The translations under genes and the position numbers were made by a program. Below, in pieces: positions 49,166 through 60,700 of a stretch of DNA of 64,000 nt. Numbering within the stretch: the stretch's first letter is position 1; every line of letters begins with the position of its first letter. The stretch lies in contig NC_134400.1 in NCBI RefSeq assembly GCF_050003625.1, forward strand, positions 50,162,066-50,226,065, given 5' to 3'. The notes under the pieces are model-generated. The model saw only the letters and a list, made by a program, of their open reading frames with translations. It was not told the origin of the DNA and made no database searches. The DNA is from Haematobia irritans. Taxonomy: Eukaryota > Arthropoda > Insecta > Diptera > Muscidae.

Positions 49166-49460
49166 GCCAGCAATTAGCAGATAGTGTAATTGTAATTATA
49201 TTTTTATTTTTTTTTGTTTTTGTTTTATTCTCAGGCAGATATCTGTTTAAATTTTAGTTATTAATTTATTTACTTTAGTTAGTTTATATTGAAATGTAAG
49301 TTCAAATCTTTACTAAAAAGAAACGGCTTATTGAAGCTGCAACTTAATTTCGAAAATTTTTTAATTTATAAAGGTAAGTGGTTTGCAAAATATTTCAGGA
49401 AGATTGTGTAATAAAATTAAAATTTCTTAGGGCGATTTATTTTCTGCGAAAAGATGTTGT
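49166..49460. other. 3' flank of MADF gene A exon 2
   Basis: An aataaaa-type poly(A) signal lies near 49410. No other feature seen. Confidence 0.4.
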
Positions 49461-49667
49461 CCCTGAACAAAATATTGTTGTGAGGTCAAAAAGTTCATGT
49501 CCTTAAAATACCAATGCGAATTTTGTTTATCATAGCTGACGCATTTCTTTGATATAAAGTTTTTACCTTGTCTAACAGTAGATAAACTTTTCAAAGAATT
49601 CGTTTTATCCTTATAATTAAGTGATTTGACTTAAAAATGTGTATCTTTTTCAATAATCGTATAAATA
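49461..49667 (+). repeat. CACTG-type element, truncated by mariner
   Basis: Starts ccctgaacaaaatattg (from cactgaaaaaaatattg) and follows 49837-50040 closely (gtgaggtc, gacgcatttct, gtgatttgacttaaaaatg) until the rosa mariner begins at 49668. Confidence 0.65.
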
Positions 49668-49836
49668 AAGGGTGGTTAAAATTTCAAGGGCCGATGTTGA
49701 TTTTGAATAAAACACAAAATATTTAGGAAATTATTGTAATTTTATTCTATTATGATATATTGGTATTACTCAATTATGTATGGAACAAAATATCGGCCAA
49801 ATAGGCGCCCCGACCTCGGTGGCACACCTTCATCCG

Positions 49837-50491
49837 CACTGAAAAAAATATTGTCGTGAGGTCAAAGATTTCATGTCTTTAAAATACGAATGCAAATTTT
49901 TGCTTAGCATATAAGACGCATTTCTCTAATATAAAGTTTTTTTTCCTTGTCCAAAAGTCAATAAACTTTTCAATGAATAGGTATTGTCCTCATAATTAAG
50001 TGATTTGACTTAAAAATGGGTATCATAACATGAAAGAAAAAAATTTTGAGCTAAGGTCAACTTGACTTTAATAATTCAGACAAATTCTTTAAAATTAATG
50101 AAATTGTCTTTAAATTTGTTGTCTTTTTGCATCTTGACTACAAAGCAAAAATCGTTCAAATATAGGACACGTTTTTCAACACTTTATTTTAAAGGTGTTT
50201 TTTACTTGAAACATAGCACAATTTCTACTGAAAATCGAATCTGAATTTGGAAAATAAAGTCGTCGTTAACCCGTTTTTAAAGGACTTTAATAGCATATGA
50301 AGAAAACAAGCTAAAAAAACGAAAAATTAAAATTTGCTTACTAGTCAAATACAAAAAAAAAAAACCTAAATTTAAAAGAGAATTGTGTCTTAAAAGTATC
50401 CTTATATGTATTCTCCGCTTCTTTGGCTCGGAATCAATACCAAAATTGTTAAAGACAAAATCTTTGAAACCGAGCATGCTTTTTTTCAGTG
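49837..50491. mobile_element. CACTG-type inverted-repeat element
   Basis: Ends cactgaaaaaaa and tttttttcagtg, 655 bp, inserted between catccg and cgatgg of the mariner; the empty site (catccgatgg type) is seen at 53860-53875. The duplication is CG, or none if the C/G belongs to the tips. No credible ORF. Confidence 0.75.
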
Positions 50492-51131
50492 CGATGGTCC
50501 AAATTTTCGACGACGCTGAGGCATAATGGAGGTTCTATGCCGTTAATGTGCCGAATTATCTCATCCTTTAGCTCTTGAATTGTTTCTGGCTTATCGACGT
50601 ACTTTCTTTCAAATAACCCCAAAGAAAAAAGTCCAACGGTGTTAAATCACATGATCTTGGCGGCCAATCACATGATCATCGCCATTACGTGAGATAACAC
50701 GGCCATTGAATTTGTTGCGCAAAAGAGCCATTGTTTCGTTAGCTGTGTGGCAAGTGGCACCGTCCTGCTGAAACAACATATCGTCCACATCCATATCTTC
50801 CAATTCGGGACATAAAAACTTCGTTATCATCTCACGATAGCGAACACCATTCACAGTAACTGCCTGACCGGCCTCATTTTGGAAAAAAATACGGCCCGAT
50901 GATGCCGCCAGCCCATAAACCGCACCAAACAGTCACTCTTTGTGGGTGCATTGGTTTTTCGACAATCACTCTTGGATTCTCATTCGCCCAAATGCGGCAA
51001 TTCTGTTTATTGACGAATCCACTGAGGTGAGAATGTGCCTCATCACTGAAGATGATTTTCTTCGAAAATTGATTACCCACTGTTGCCATTTCTTGGATCC
51101 ATTCTGCCCATTCACGACGTCCATGGTTCAA
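50492..51131 (-). pseudogene. rosa (DD41D) transposase fragments
   Basis: From 51131: KKIIFSDEAHSHLSGFVNKQ (first Asp), WCGLWAGGIIGPYFF, a frame change near 50870, then MLFQQDGATCHT (second Asp), and a decayed third-Asp region with a duplicated 'atcacatgatc' insertion near 50645-50675. The C-terminus continues beyond the CACTG insertion to ~49800. Very similar to 53804-54492. Inactive. Confidence 0.75.
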
Positions 51132-51236
51132 ATTGAGTAAGTCTGAAATAGAGAAATTTCAAATAAAATTCGGAAAAAACTTGGCGTTTAGGTGTGGTTC
51201 ACATTCAACATCGGCTCTTACAATTTAACCATCTTT

Positions 51237-53245
51237 TAGATTTACCACTACTGTGGTACAGGGTATAATAAGTTTGTGCATTTCCATACGCCAAGACCGA
51301 AAAGTCTGAGACCTATCGTTTAGTATACCGATCGTCTTAGAATTACATTCTGTGTCGATTTAGCGATGTCCGTCTGTCTGCCTGTTCATGTATTTTTGTG
51401 CGCAGAGTATAGGTCGAAGTTTAAGTCCGATCGTCCTCAAATTTGGCATAGGGTCGTTTTTTGGAACAAAGACAATCGCTAGTGATTTTGATCGGTTCAG
51501 ATTTAGATATAGCTGTCATATATATTTATCCACGATCTAGTCATAATTGCCTTGTTTATCAACCGATGTTCTTCAAATTCGGTACATCCGAATATTTTAT
51601 GAGTCTCTTGCAAAATATCAGCCAAATCTGTTCAGATTTAGATATAGCTCCCATATATCTTTCATCCGATTTATGGCAACAGAGGCCAAGGTTTACTACC
51701 GATTTTCTTGAAATTTTGCACAGAGAATAGAATTGGTATTATACCAACGCTTGGTAAATTTGATTAAAATCGGTTCAGATTTAGATATAGCTTTCATATA
51801 TATCTTTCGCCCGATTTACACTCATATGACCACGGGGGCAAAAGTTATACTCCCATTTACGTGAAATTTGTGCAAAGATTGCAGAATTATTATTCTAACT
51901 ATGCATGTCAAATTTAGTCAAAATCGGTTCAGATTATATATAGCTCCTATATATACGTACACCAGAGTTGGGGAAATATGGTAGACTGTTTAATATTTTA
52001 GACCCATTTTCAATGGAATTTTCCTCCAATTGACTGAATAATTTCCACAGAGAGTATATTTACGGTCATTTTCTTGTATCCCCGTTAGGCTTTAACTCCC
52101 AGTTAACAGAAAGTAAAATCGAAATATCTTCTCTCCGGTTAACTTTAACTGAAAAATTTGTATCAGTTAAGTTCCTAACTGGCATATGGAATATATAGAC
52201 AAGATGACAGACATGTCCATAGTACGTTTTAAAAGTTCGTTAGCTAACGTAGCACTAAGGGAGCTTCCTGAAAATGGGGGTTAATATGATATTTAAGTGT
52301 GTCAAGTTTGATCTAATGTGGTGCAGATTTAGATAAAGCCTCCATATATTCATTTTTCCGGTCTATACAAATATGGCCAAAATTTCCAAACTTTACACAA
52401 AATTCTGTGATGATTTCCCCATATCTTAGTCATATCCTAAAAACTGTAATGCCAGAATTTCAACAGAACGGTTGAGTTTTAGATTAGAGGTGTGCACGCG
52501 AGTAATATTTTGCTCACGCTCACGCAAACTGACGACGCAGAAATCTTATCCACGCACGATATTTTTTGGTAGGACTAACGCTCACGAAAAGAAAATTTGT
52601 ACTCACGCACGAAAATCTTTTAAATGTCGTGACTCACGAAAAATATCGTGGCTCACGAAAAATGTCGTGACTCACGAAAAACTTCGTGACTCACGAATAA
52701 TTTTATGAGTGATTTACCTTTAGAACTTGACTGAAAACATTAGTATGGTTAAAATCGAGTGCGTTATAAAACTCTTACCACCTATGTTAGGATGTCACTA
52801 AAATTATAAATAAATTCAATGTTCGTCAGCAGGATGTTCGAAATTCGTTACTCACGCACACTTAGGAAGATATTATTTTCGTGACTCACGCTCACGCACG
52901 ACATTTTGTTGGTTAATCACGCACACTCACGCCGTTGCCGTCAGCGTGACTTACGACTCATGCGTGAGTCACAGCAATTTCGAGTCACGTGCACACCTCC
53001 ATTTTAGTTAAGGCTACAAGTCGCCCAACTTGATCAAATAATATATCACAACATACACTTGACCACATATCTTGGCGAGATCCAACCAATATCCTTGTAA
53101 AATCGCCACTGATGATTAGCAAAATTGTAAATATTACTAAAATTGTCCTATATCTTGAATACATATGTATCGCCTGATAAATCATAAATGCTCTTTTGTA
53201 CAATTGCATCAAAATTGCTCTAGCTTTATATTTCCCATATTTATA
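51237..53245 (-). mobile_element. Family-B repeat (inverse) with hAT MITE
   Basis: Terminal hairpin at ~51241-51270 (accactactgtggtacagggt), GTCY tract 51368-51390, inverse units to 52480, interrupted by the MITE 52485-53001, then head-proximal sequence ending 'tatttcccatatttataccc'. Confidence 0.65.
52485..53001. mobile_element. hAT-like MITE made of TCACG motifs
   Basis: Ends tagaggtgtgcacg and cgtgcacacctcca, with an 8-bp flanking duplication ttttagat / ttttagtt (7 of 8). The interior is dense tcacgaaaa/cacgctcacgcac motifs. No coding content. Confidence 0.8.
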
Positions 53246-53701
53246 CCCTTCACCACTACTGTGGCACAGGGTATAATAAATTTGTGCATTTGTATGTAAC
53301 GCCAGGAAGGAAAAGTCTGAGACCAATCGTTTAGTATAGCGATCGGCTTAGAATCAAATTCTGATTCGATTTAGCGATGTCCGTCTGTCTGTCTGTCTGT
53401 CCGTCCGTCTGTCTGTATATGTAATTTTGTGTGTAAAGTACAGCTCGCGGTTGAAGTCCGATCGTCCTGAAATTTAGCACAGAGTTTTACATTGGCTCAA
53501 AGACAGTCGCTATTAATTTTGAAAAAAAATCGGTTCGGATTTAGATATAGCTGCCATAGGTATTTATCACCGATCTGGTCATAATTGACGTATTTATCAA
53601 CGTATTTTCTCAAAATTTCGGGCAGACAAATATTTGGGGCTTTCGTAAGATATGCAAAATTTCATCCAAATCGGTTCAGATTTAGATATAGCTCCCATAT
53701 A

Positions 53702-54626
53702 AAGGGTGGTTTGGTTATTGCCGATGTTGATTTTGAATAAAACACAAACTATTTAGGAAATTATTGTAATTTTATTTTATTATGATATATTGGTATTATT
53801 CAATTATATATGGAACAAAATATCGGCCAAATGGGCGCCGAGACCTCGGTGGCACACCTTTATCCGATGGTCCAAATTTTCGATGACGCTGAGACATAAT
53901 GGAGGTTCTATGCCGTTAATGTGCTGAATTATCTCATCCTTTAGCTCTTGAATTGTTGCTGGCTTATCGACGTACACCTTTTCTTTCAAATAACCCCAAA
54001 GAAAAAAGTCCAACGGTGTCAAATCACATGATCTTGGCGGCCAATTGACATCGCCATTACGTGAGATAACACGGCCATTGAATTTGTTGGGCAAAAGAGC
54101 CATTGTTTCGTTAGCTGTGTGGCAAGTGGCACCGTCCTGCTGAAACCACATATCGTCCACATCCATATCTTCCAATTCGGGCCATAAAAACTTCGTTATC
54201 ATCTCACGATGGCGACCACCATTCACAGTAACTGCCTGACCGGCCTCATTTTGGAAAAAATTGTTGGGTACGACGACGAGTTGAGGTGGACGGCTCTTCA
54301 GCCACACTATCGCGAAACAGCAGCAATATTTTCTGCAGTACGAGCTGTACGAGCATGCACTGGTTTTCTCACATCTTCTACAGACCCGGTTTGCTCGAAT
54401 TTTTCCACGATTTTGCGATTATACGCACATTTGAACGAGGAATTGACCAAAAAAATCACGAAGTGCATTTTGATTTGAACTCCCATTTTCATAGTAAGTC
54501 TGGATCTCTCCATGGTTCAAATTGAGTAAGTCTGAAATAAAGAAATGTCAAATAAAATTCGGAAAAAAACTTGGCGTTTAGGTGTGGTTCACATTCAACA
54601 TCGGTCCTTACAATTTAACCACCCTT
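53702..54626 (-). mobile_element. rosa-type mariner, internally deleted
   Basis: 925 bp flanked by TA (53700-53701, 54627-54628); ends aagggtggtttgg and ccaaattta-variant, with ccgatgttga shared inside both termini. Inserted in the tatatat part of a family-B unit (ctcccataTA...TAtctttcg). Confidence 0.85.
53804..54492 (-). pseudogene. rosa (DD41D) transposase, central deletion
   Basis: The N-terminus from 54492 (MKMGVQIKMHFVIFLVNSSF, then RKIVEKFEQTGSVEDVRKP) holds helix-turn-helix sequence. About one third of the protein, including the first catalytic Asp, is deleted near 54270. The rest has WFQQDGATCHT, CDLTPLDFFLWG (41 residues between Asp residues) and the C-terminus HLADILFHI. One more frameshift lies near 54307. 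Inactive. Confidence 0.8.
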
Positions 54627-55660
54627 TATATCTTTCGTCCGATTTAAACTTATATGGCTAAAAAAGCCAGAGTTTTGTCCTGATTTGCTTCGAATTTTGC
54701 ACAAGGAGTACGTTTCGTAGTATTGTTAATTCTGCTAAATTTGGCTGAAATCGGTTCACATTTAAATGTAGCTCCCATGTATATCTTTCCGATTTCGACT
54801 AATATGGCCTCAAAAGCCAGAGTTTTGCCCTGATTTGCTCAAATTTTGCACAAAGAGTACGTTTAAGAGTATCATTCAGTGTGCTAAATTTGGTTAAAAT
54901 CAGTTCAGATTTAGATATAGCTCCCATATATATCTTTCGTCCGATTTGCACTTATATGGCTTCAAAAGCCAGAGTTTTGCCCTGAGTTGCTTCAAATTTT
55001 GCATAAGGGTACGTTTAATAGTATCGTTAAGTGTTGGTTCAAATCGGTTCAGATTTAGATATAGCTCCCATATATATCTTTCGCCCGATTTACACCCATA
55101 TTACCACGGTGGCCAAAATTATTCTCCAATTTACGTTTTTTGCTGAGATAGCAGGATTATTATTCTATCTATGTATGACGAATTTGGCCAAATCGGTTCA
55201 TATTTAGATATAGCTCCCATATATATGTACGCCAGAGTAGGGGAAATATGGTAGAATGGTTCATATTTCAGACCCATTTTCAATGAGAGTTTCCTCCAAT
55301 TGACTCGATAGTTTCCACAGAGAATACATTTATATGCTTTTTAAATGTGTCATCTTGATCTAATATGGCCAAAATACCCACATTTTACACACAATTCTGT
55401 GATGATTTCCCCATATCGTAGACATATCCTACACACTGTAATGCCAAACTTTCCACAGAATGGTCGAAATTTAAATAAAGCTTCCACTTGTGGAAATATC
55501 GCCCGAATTGGCCAAATAATATATCACAGCCCACAATTGACCACATATCTTGGCGAAATTTAACCAATATCCTTGTAAAATCGCCACTGCTGAGTATCAA
55601 AAATTTTAAATGTTTCTCATACTTTTTTTTACTAACATTGTGCTTCATCCCAGGGTGTTA

Positions 55661-55665
55661 GCCGG
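55661..55665. repeat. BEL target duplication, left (gccgg)
   Basis: gccgg directly before the left LTR; identical gccgg at 62935-62939 after the right LTR. A 5-bp duplication is usual for BEL/Pao. Confidence 0.9.
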
Positions 55666-56142
55666 TGTTTGGGTATAACAGAGTACGGTTGGAGTCAGCG
55701 GGGATGAGCGGGGATTACCTTTACCTGTGTGAGATGAACCGAGTGATCATGGATCTCTCATGAGCCGAAGATAAACCAAAAGCTTTATGACAAATCAATT
55801 GGTTTATCGCTCCCAGAAAAGATGACCAAAGATGACGATAAAACCATGGATAAAAATAAATGAAACAGCAATTAGGGAATGGACTGTATTTAAAGATTGT
55901 GTTTTATTTTCTTTGGTCGACTTCTTACCAGTAGGTGTTCGTAGTTACAGCGATGAAAAGCAAGTGACTTATAAAGGAAATACTATTTTCAAAATGGCTT
56001 AGTGATTTTATGGATAAAACTTAATTTAATTATCTGATTACTCATCTACCAATGCGACACTGTAGACAGAAATTCATTTGGGGATTTTTATACTAATCTA
56101 GGAATTCATGTATTAATTAGGGGTTTCGTTTCAACGTAAACA
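55666..56142 (-). repeat. BEL LTR (3' LTR in element orientation)
   Basis: 477 bp, starts tgtttgggtataac and ends gtaaaca. Differs from the other LTR at about two positions (near 55969 and 56121). Confidence 0.95.
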
Positions 56143-56160
56143 TTCTGCCCACCTTGCAGT
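56143..56160 (-). other. Putative polypurine tract
   Basis: On the minus strand the bases just before the LTR read aaggtgggcagaa, a purine-rich stretch at the expected plus-strand priming place. Confidence 0.6.
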
Positions 56161-56353
56161 ACTACTAAAATAAAATAGGAGAAAATGAATTGTTGATACA
56201 AATTCGTGTTGTACTCTTCTTCGGTTAGTACTGCTTATTTTCTATTAAATGATACTTAAATCTAAGATAATTTTTTGTTGTTAATTCAATTTTAGGTTCA
56301 GAATAAGATTTGATACAAATGATATATAAATGTGTATATTCAATTTTTGTCCA

Positions 56354-57229
56354 TTAGATAGAAAAGTTTCCATATAAAATAATTCCAAAGCTGGTATTCT
56401 GTGCTGTTGGTAGACCTGTACGAACAAAAATTCCATCCCGGACTACTCGTGAAAAAACGTCGACTCCCAATATGATGTCAATTGTGGACGCTTTATAGAA
56501 ATGTTTATCAGCCAGTTTCAGGTTGTTAAAGTTGGTGAGGATGGATTCTGGAAGTGATTTCTTGGGTGTTATGGTACCGATTCGGTTGTTTACTCGCAAA
56601 ATAGTTTCAATTTGAAAATTAGAGTCGACATATGACCAGAGAGTGATTGGACATATTATTTCATTATCTAGCTCTAAAGTAGTCAACCCTAATTTATCCA
56701 CAAATTGTTTGGAGATGCAGCTCATTTTTGAAGCTGTGTCAAACAAGCACCTGGCACTATGTTTGCCGTCCTTTGAACTTATTTTTACCAAAGCTGTAGG
56801 TAGAAGAGTGGCAGCATTTTGTTTGAGAATTGCGGTGAGGGATGTTGTGGTGGGTACTGTGTCAGTGACTGAAGATTGTTTTGTTTTTAAAGAACTGGTG
56901 GAGGATGATGGTTTTTGTTCTTTCGCCGATGATTGCTGCTTTAACATATTGGATTTGTTGGATTCTAGCAAACTGGTATGTATGTGCAGCAATGAGTGAT
57001 GGTGTTTATGGCAATACCCGCAACCTGTCTTGGTAAAACATGACCCATCCGAGTGCGAGTGTGCCAAACAATTGACACAGTATCCAAATTTTTCTACAGC
57101 TTTCATTCGTTCTGTAGAATTCATTCTTCTAAATTTCCAGCAAGATTTTAAGGCATGAACTTTCCGACAAACTCTACAAATAAATGGACCTTTGTTCTTG
57201 ATAAGCTGAGTTTTTGTGGTCGAATGCAT
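56354..57229 (-). CDS. Zinc-knuckle and aspartyl-protease-like ORF downstream of BEL pol
   Basis: 291-residue intact ORF. Residues ~19-80 carry three Cys/His clusters (CRVCRKVHALKSC, CVNCLAHSHSDGSC, CGYCHKHHHSLLH) like the gag zinc knuckles of the core ORF. After a Ser/Thr/Lys-rich linker, residues ~140-285 match the DUF1758 retropepsin region (CLFDTASKMSCIS, then STIDIILGVDVF, ending near SFGIILYG). The active-site triplet is DTA instead of the DTG in the core ORF, so activity is doubtful. The ATG lies four bases after a splice-acceptor-like ttcttctattttacag. It sits between the pol end (57322) and the LTR, the position of env in other elements. No signal peptide or membrane segment, so it is not an envelope protein. 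Function unknown. Confidence 0.7.
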   Translation of the reverse strand: MHSTTKTQLIKNKGPFICRVCRKVHALKSCWKFRRMNSTERMKAVEKFGYCVNCLAHSHSDGSCFTKTGCGYCHKHHHSLLHIHTSLLESNKSNMLKQQSSAKEQKPSSSTSSLKTKQSSVTDTVPTTTSLTAILKQNAATLLPTALVKISSKDGKHSARCLFDTASKMSCISKQFVDKLGLTTLELDNEIICPITLWSYVDSNFQIETILRVNNRIGTITPKKSLPESILTNFNNLKLADKHFYKASTIDIILGVDVFSRVVRDGIFVRTGLPTAQNTSFGIILYGNFSI

Positions 57230-57245
57230 TTTTCTGTAAAATAGA
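57230..57245 (-). promoter_or_regulatory. Candidate splice acceptor before the 3' ORF
   Basis: Minus-strand pyrimidine-rich ttcttctattttacag, four bases before the ATG at 57229. It could allow a spliced subgenomic RNA, as used for env in some LTR elements. Confidence 0.5.
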
Positions 57246-57321
57246 AGAAATTATATTTTGGATTGTGAGAAAAAATAAACGAGAAATTAGGGTAGGTGAA
57301 GTCATCGAAAATTTTAAAGGA

Positions 57322-57660
57322 TTATACACTTTCGTGGGGCAGAACAACGAGTTTTGTTATTGTCCTTGTTATCGTGCCTCGTTCTGTTCTTACGTTGGCC
57401 ACCCGAACTCTTCCGTCGCTTCCCATGTAGATTCGAGAGATTCTTCCCAGTCGCCAACTATTAGGAGGCAAATTTTCTTCCTTTACGACGACTAACATGT
57501 CCTCTTGGAGATTGGAGTCGGGTGTTTTCCACTTATGTCGTTTTTGAAGCTCCTTTAAGTATTCGTTCTTCCAACGGGTGCAAAAGTGCTGGTAAAGTGC
57601 TTTGATTTTTTGCCATCGGGTTTGAATAGATATTGGAGATTGATTGGATTCAGGTTCCAG
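57322..57660 (-). pseudogene. BEL pol C-terminal domain (DUF5641), detached
   Basis: Minus-strand reading gives the conserved end of BEL/Pao integrase polyproteins: TRWQKIKALYQHFCTRW, then PPNSWRLGRISRIYMGSDG and RTITKLVVLPHE, stop at 57322. It is in frame with the short gag piece upstream (57661-57717) but separated from its integrase, which lies inverted at 61400-62235. It shows that the native orientation of the element is minus. Confidence 0.85.
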
Positions 57661-57662
57661 CT

Positions 57663-57787
57663 TTTCGACTGGACTTAATTTGGAATTATGAAGACATAAG
57701 GCGATTACAAGTCCTGACCAACATTTCGGGACATGTTTACCGCTTTATGTCTTCATAATTCCAAATTAAGTCCAGTCGAAAAGCTTT
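57663..57787. repeat. Inverted-repeat junction at gag end of BEL core
   Basis: Left arm ~57663-57702 (agcttttcgactggacttaa...) and right arm ~57748-57787 are inverse copies of the same gag segment (SKLSPVEKL), with a ~45-bp non-matching loop. This marks the left edge of the inverted core. Confidence 0.85.
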
Positions 57788-60700
57788 TTTATTTATCTCA
57801 AAAGACCAAGGGCGAGCCTCACCATATCGTGTCCAAGAGCCCGCTGACAAATGAAGGGTTCACGTCAGCTTGGTCCAACTTGTGTTCTCGGTATGAGAAC
57901 AAACGAATTCTTATTAATGCTCAACTTAAAACTTTGTTTAATCTTTCGGCTATTTATGCTGAGTCTTCCACTGCTTTGAAGAAGTTACAGGGTGACATAA
58001 ACTCCTGTATAGACACATTGAAACTCTACAAAATCGATATTAATAGTTGGAATCCTATTTTTATTTACCTCTGTTCGAATTGTCTCCCCGAGACGACCCT
58101 CACTCTATGGGAGCAAACGTTAAGTGACAAAACGACTATTCCAGAGTGGTCTGAGCTAAATGCGTTTCTAACAAATAGACATAGGACCCTTGAATCGGTT
58201 ACTGCACTGAAGTGTTTAAGCGAAGCGAAGCCGACTAATGTGAAACAGAGAGGTAATGTGAACCCAAAGCATTCTTCTAGTAAAGTTCACGCCTTCCAAA
58301 CCGGGATCAATAAGATTAAATGTCGGCTATGTCCTAAGGAATTTCACATTATTAGAAAGTGTCCCCGATTTATTGCGATGGATTACGATCAAAGGCTAAC
58401 TGAGATAAAGAGCAGCAGTTTATGTTTAAACTGTTTTTCGGGCTCTCACTCAGTTAAATGTTGTAGGAGTAAACACGTCTGCGCCAAATGTAAGGGAAAA
58501 CATAATACTATGCTGCATAGAGAATCGGGGTCTGTGAAGCGAGTCTCGGACGATACCCGTTTAGATAATCCTGTCCCGACCTCAAGGCCGGAAAATGCAT
58601 CCATCTTGTCCTACCAACCATCCACATCCAAGGGTCAGCCTAATAACTCTTCCAGTGAAGTTATACAGACCTGTTTTGCTTCCAGTTCTAGTGGGATTTT
58701 ATTAGGGACAGCGATGGTACATCGTTTACATCAAGGGGAAGTATATAAAGTTCGGGCGTTGTTGGATACAGGCTCCGAAGGTTCTTTCATATCGGAGAAT
58801 CTTGCTAACTTATTGAAACTTCCAGTCCGTCGAACTTCCGCCATTATTTCCGGTTTGAATAGTTCGGTTTCTGCTTCCGTACACAAGGAATGTTCTTTTA
58901 TGTTGGTTTCGGACGTGGTGCCCGATTTCGAACTAACAGTGTCGGCTTTAATAGTACCACACCTCCCCAATAATCTACCGTCCAAAACTATTCATGTTGA
59001 ATCATTCTCGAATTTGCCTCGACTAGATTTGGCCGATCCCAGATTTTATGAGAGTGCCAAAATTGATATTCTCTTAGGCGCTGATGTTCTTCCTTCAATC
59101 CTGTTGCCCAGGAACCTTCATCAGATTTGTGGCACTCTAATGGCCCAAGAAACTGTCTTTGGATGGATTCTTACGGGACCTATTGCTCATCGAAATTCCT
59201 CCTGTTTCAATACTTGTGTTTCATACTTTTGTGATATCTCTTTGGATCAGAAGATTTCCCGGTTCTGGGAAGTGGAGAACATACCACGAAAACGATTTCC
59301 CTCACGGGATGATACATACTGCGAGGATTTGTATAGGAAAACGACAAGACGGAATCCCGAGGGCAGATATGTTGTTGTTCTCCCATTCAAAGAATCCAAT
59401 CCAGACAAATCATGCCTCGGAGTTTCACGAAAGAGTGCAATGGCGCAGTTTCTCCGTAATGAAACGCGTCTTCTTAAGGATGCTTATTTGAAATCCGAAT
59501 ATGATAAGGCTCTTGATGAATATCGTATATTGGGACATATGTTCCCAGTGACTTCTCCGAATGCATTAACGGCTGAGCCCAACTATTACTTACCCCATCA
59601 TGCAGTGGTCAAGCCTGAAAGGGCAACGACTAAGATTCGAGTCGTCTTCAATGCATCATGTCCAACGTCAACTGGGGTAAGCCTAAATGACGTTCTTCAC
59701 ACGGGTCCAGTACTTCAGAACGACCTGACCATTTTAATCTTACGATGGCGTTTCTATCGATTTGTTTTGAATGGTGACATACAGCAAATGTACCGACAAA
59801 TCCTGGTAGATTCGTCCGATACTCCCTTTCAACGAATTTTATTTCGTAAATCACAGGATGATCCAATCCAGGACTTTGAATTGAAGACTGTGACGTTTGG
59901 CTTGAATTGTGCTCCTTATTTAGCCATTCGTACCATGATTCAGTTGGCGAATGATGTTCAGGATAAGTATCCCTTAGCTAGTCATATTTTAAAATCGTGC
60001 ATGTATGTGGATGATGCGTTAATTGGCGCTCATTCCATTCCAATAGCCATTGCTACTAGGGATCAACTCATTCAGGCTTTGAATTCTGCAGGATTTTCAA
60101 TACGCAAATGGATTTCGAATCGAAAAACCATTCTTCACGGGCTTTCTGAAGATAGCCTTTTGTACAGCGATTTTTTGGAATTCGAAGATCGCAGTTCAGC
60201 AAAGACCTTAGGAATCCGTTGGAACGCTCTATCTGACGAATTCTACTTCACAGCTATACCACTTCCGGAACATCTGCCTTACACGAAACGAGAAGTATTA
60301 TCTCAAATATCCAAACTATTTGATCCTGCAGTATGGTTATCTCCTATAGTTATCACGGCAAAAATAATAATGCAGAAAATCTGGATGGAAAGAACAGACT
60401 GGGATTCCTTAATTTCCACAGAGACCCAAACAATGTGGAAAAATTTTCAGGGTGACTACCCACTTATAGAAAAGATTAGAATTCCGAGATGGGTGAGCTT
60501 TTCACCCGAGGCAGACATCGAATTCCACGGTTTTTCGGATGCCTCAGAGAAGGCATATTCTGCTGCAATTTACATAAGCATGACTTATCCCAATGCAATA
60601 TCCACACGTTTAATATCATCCAAGACCAAGGTTGCTCCATTAAAGACTTTGTCAATTCCTCGATTGGAGCTATGCGGAGCCTCACTTTTGGCGGAAATGA

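Larger units (their letters stand above)
49668..51236 (-). mobile_element. rosa-type mariner with CACTG element inside
   Basis: Left end aagggtggtt after TA (49666-49667); right end mutated (aaccatcttt) before TA at 51237-51238. Interrupted by the 655-bp element 49837-50491. Left flank is a CACTG-type copy, right flank a family-B repeat. Confidence 0.75.
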
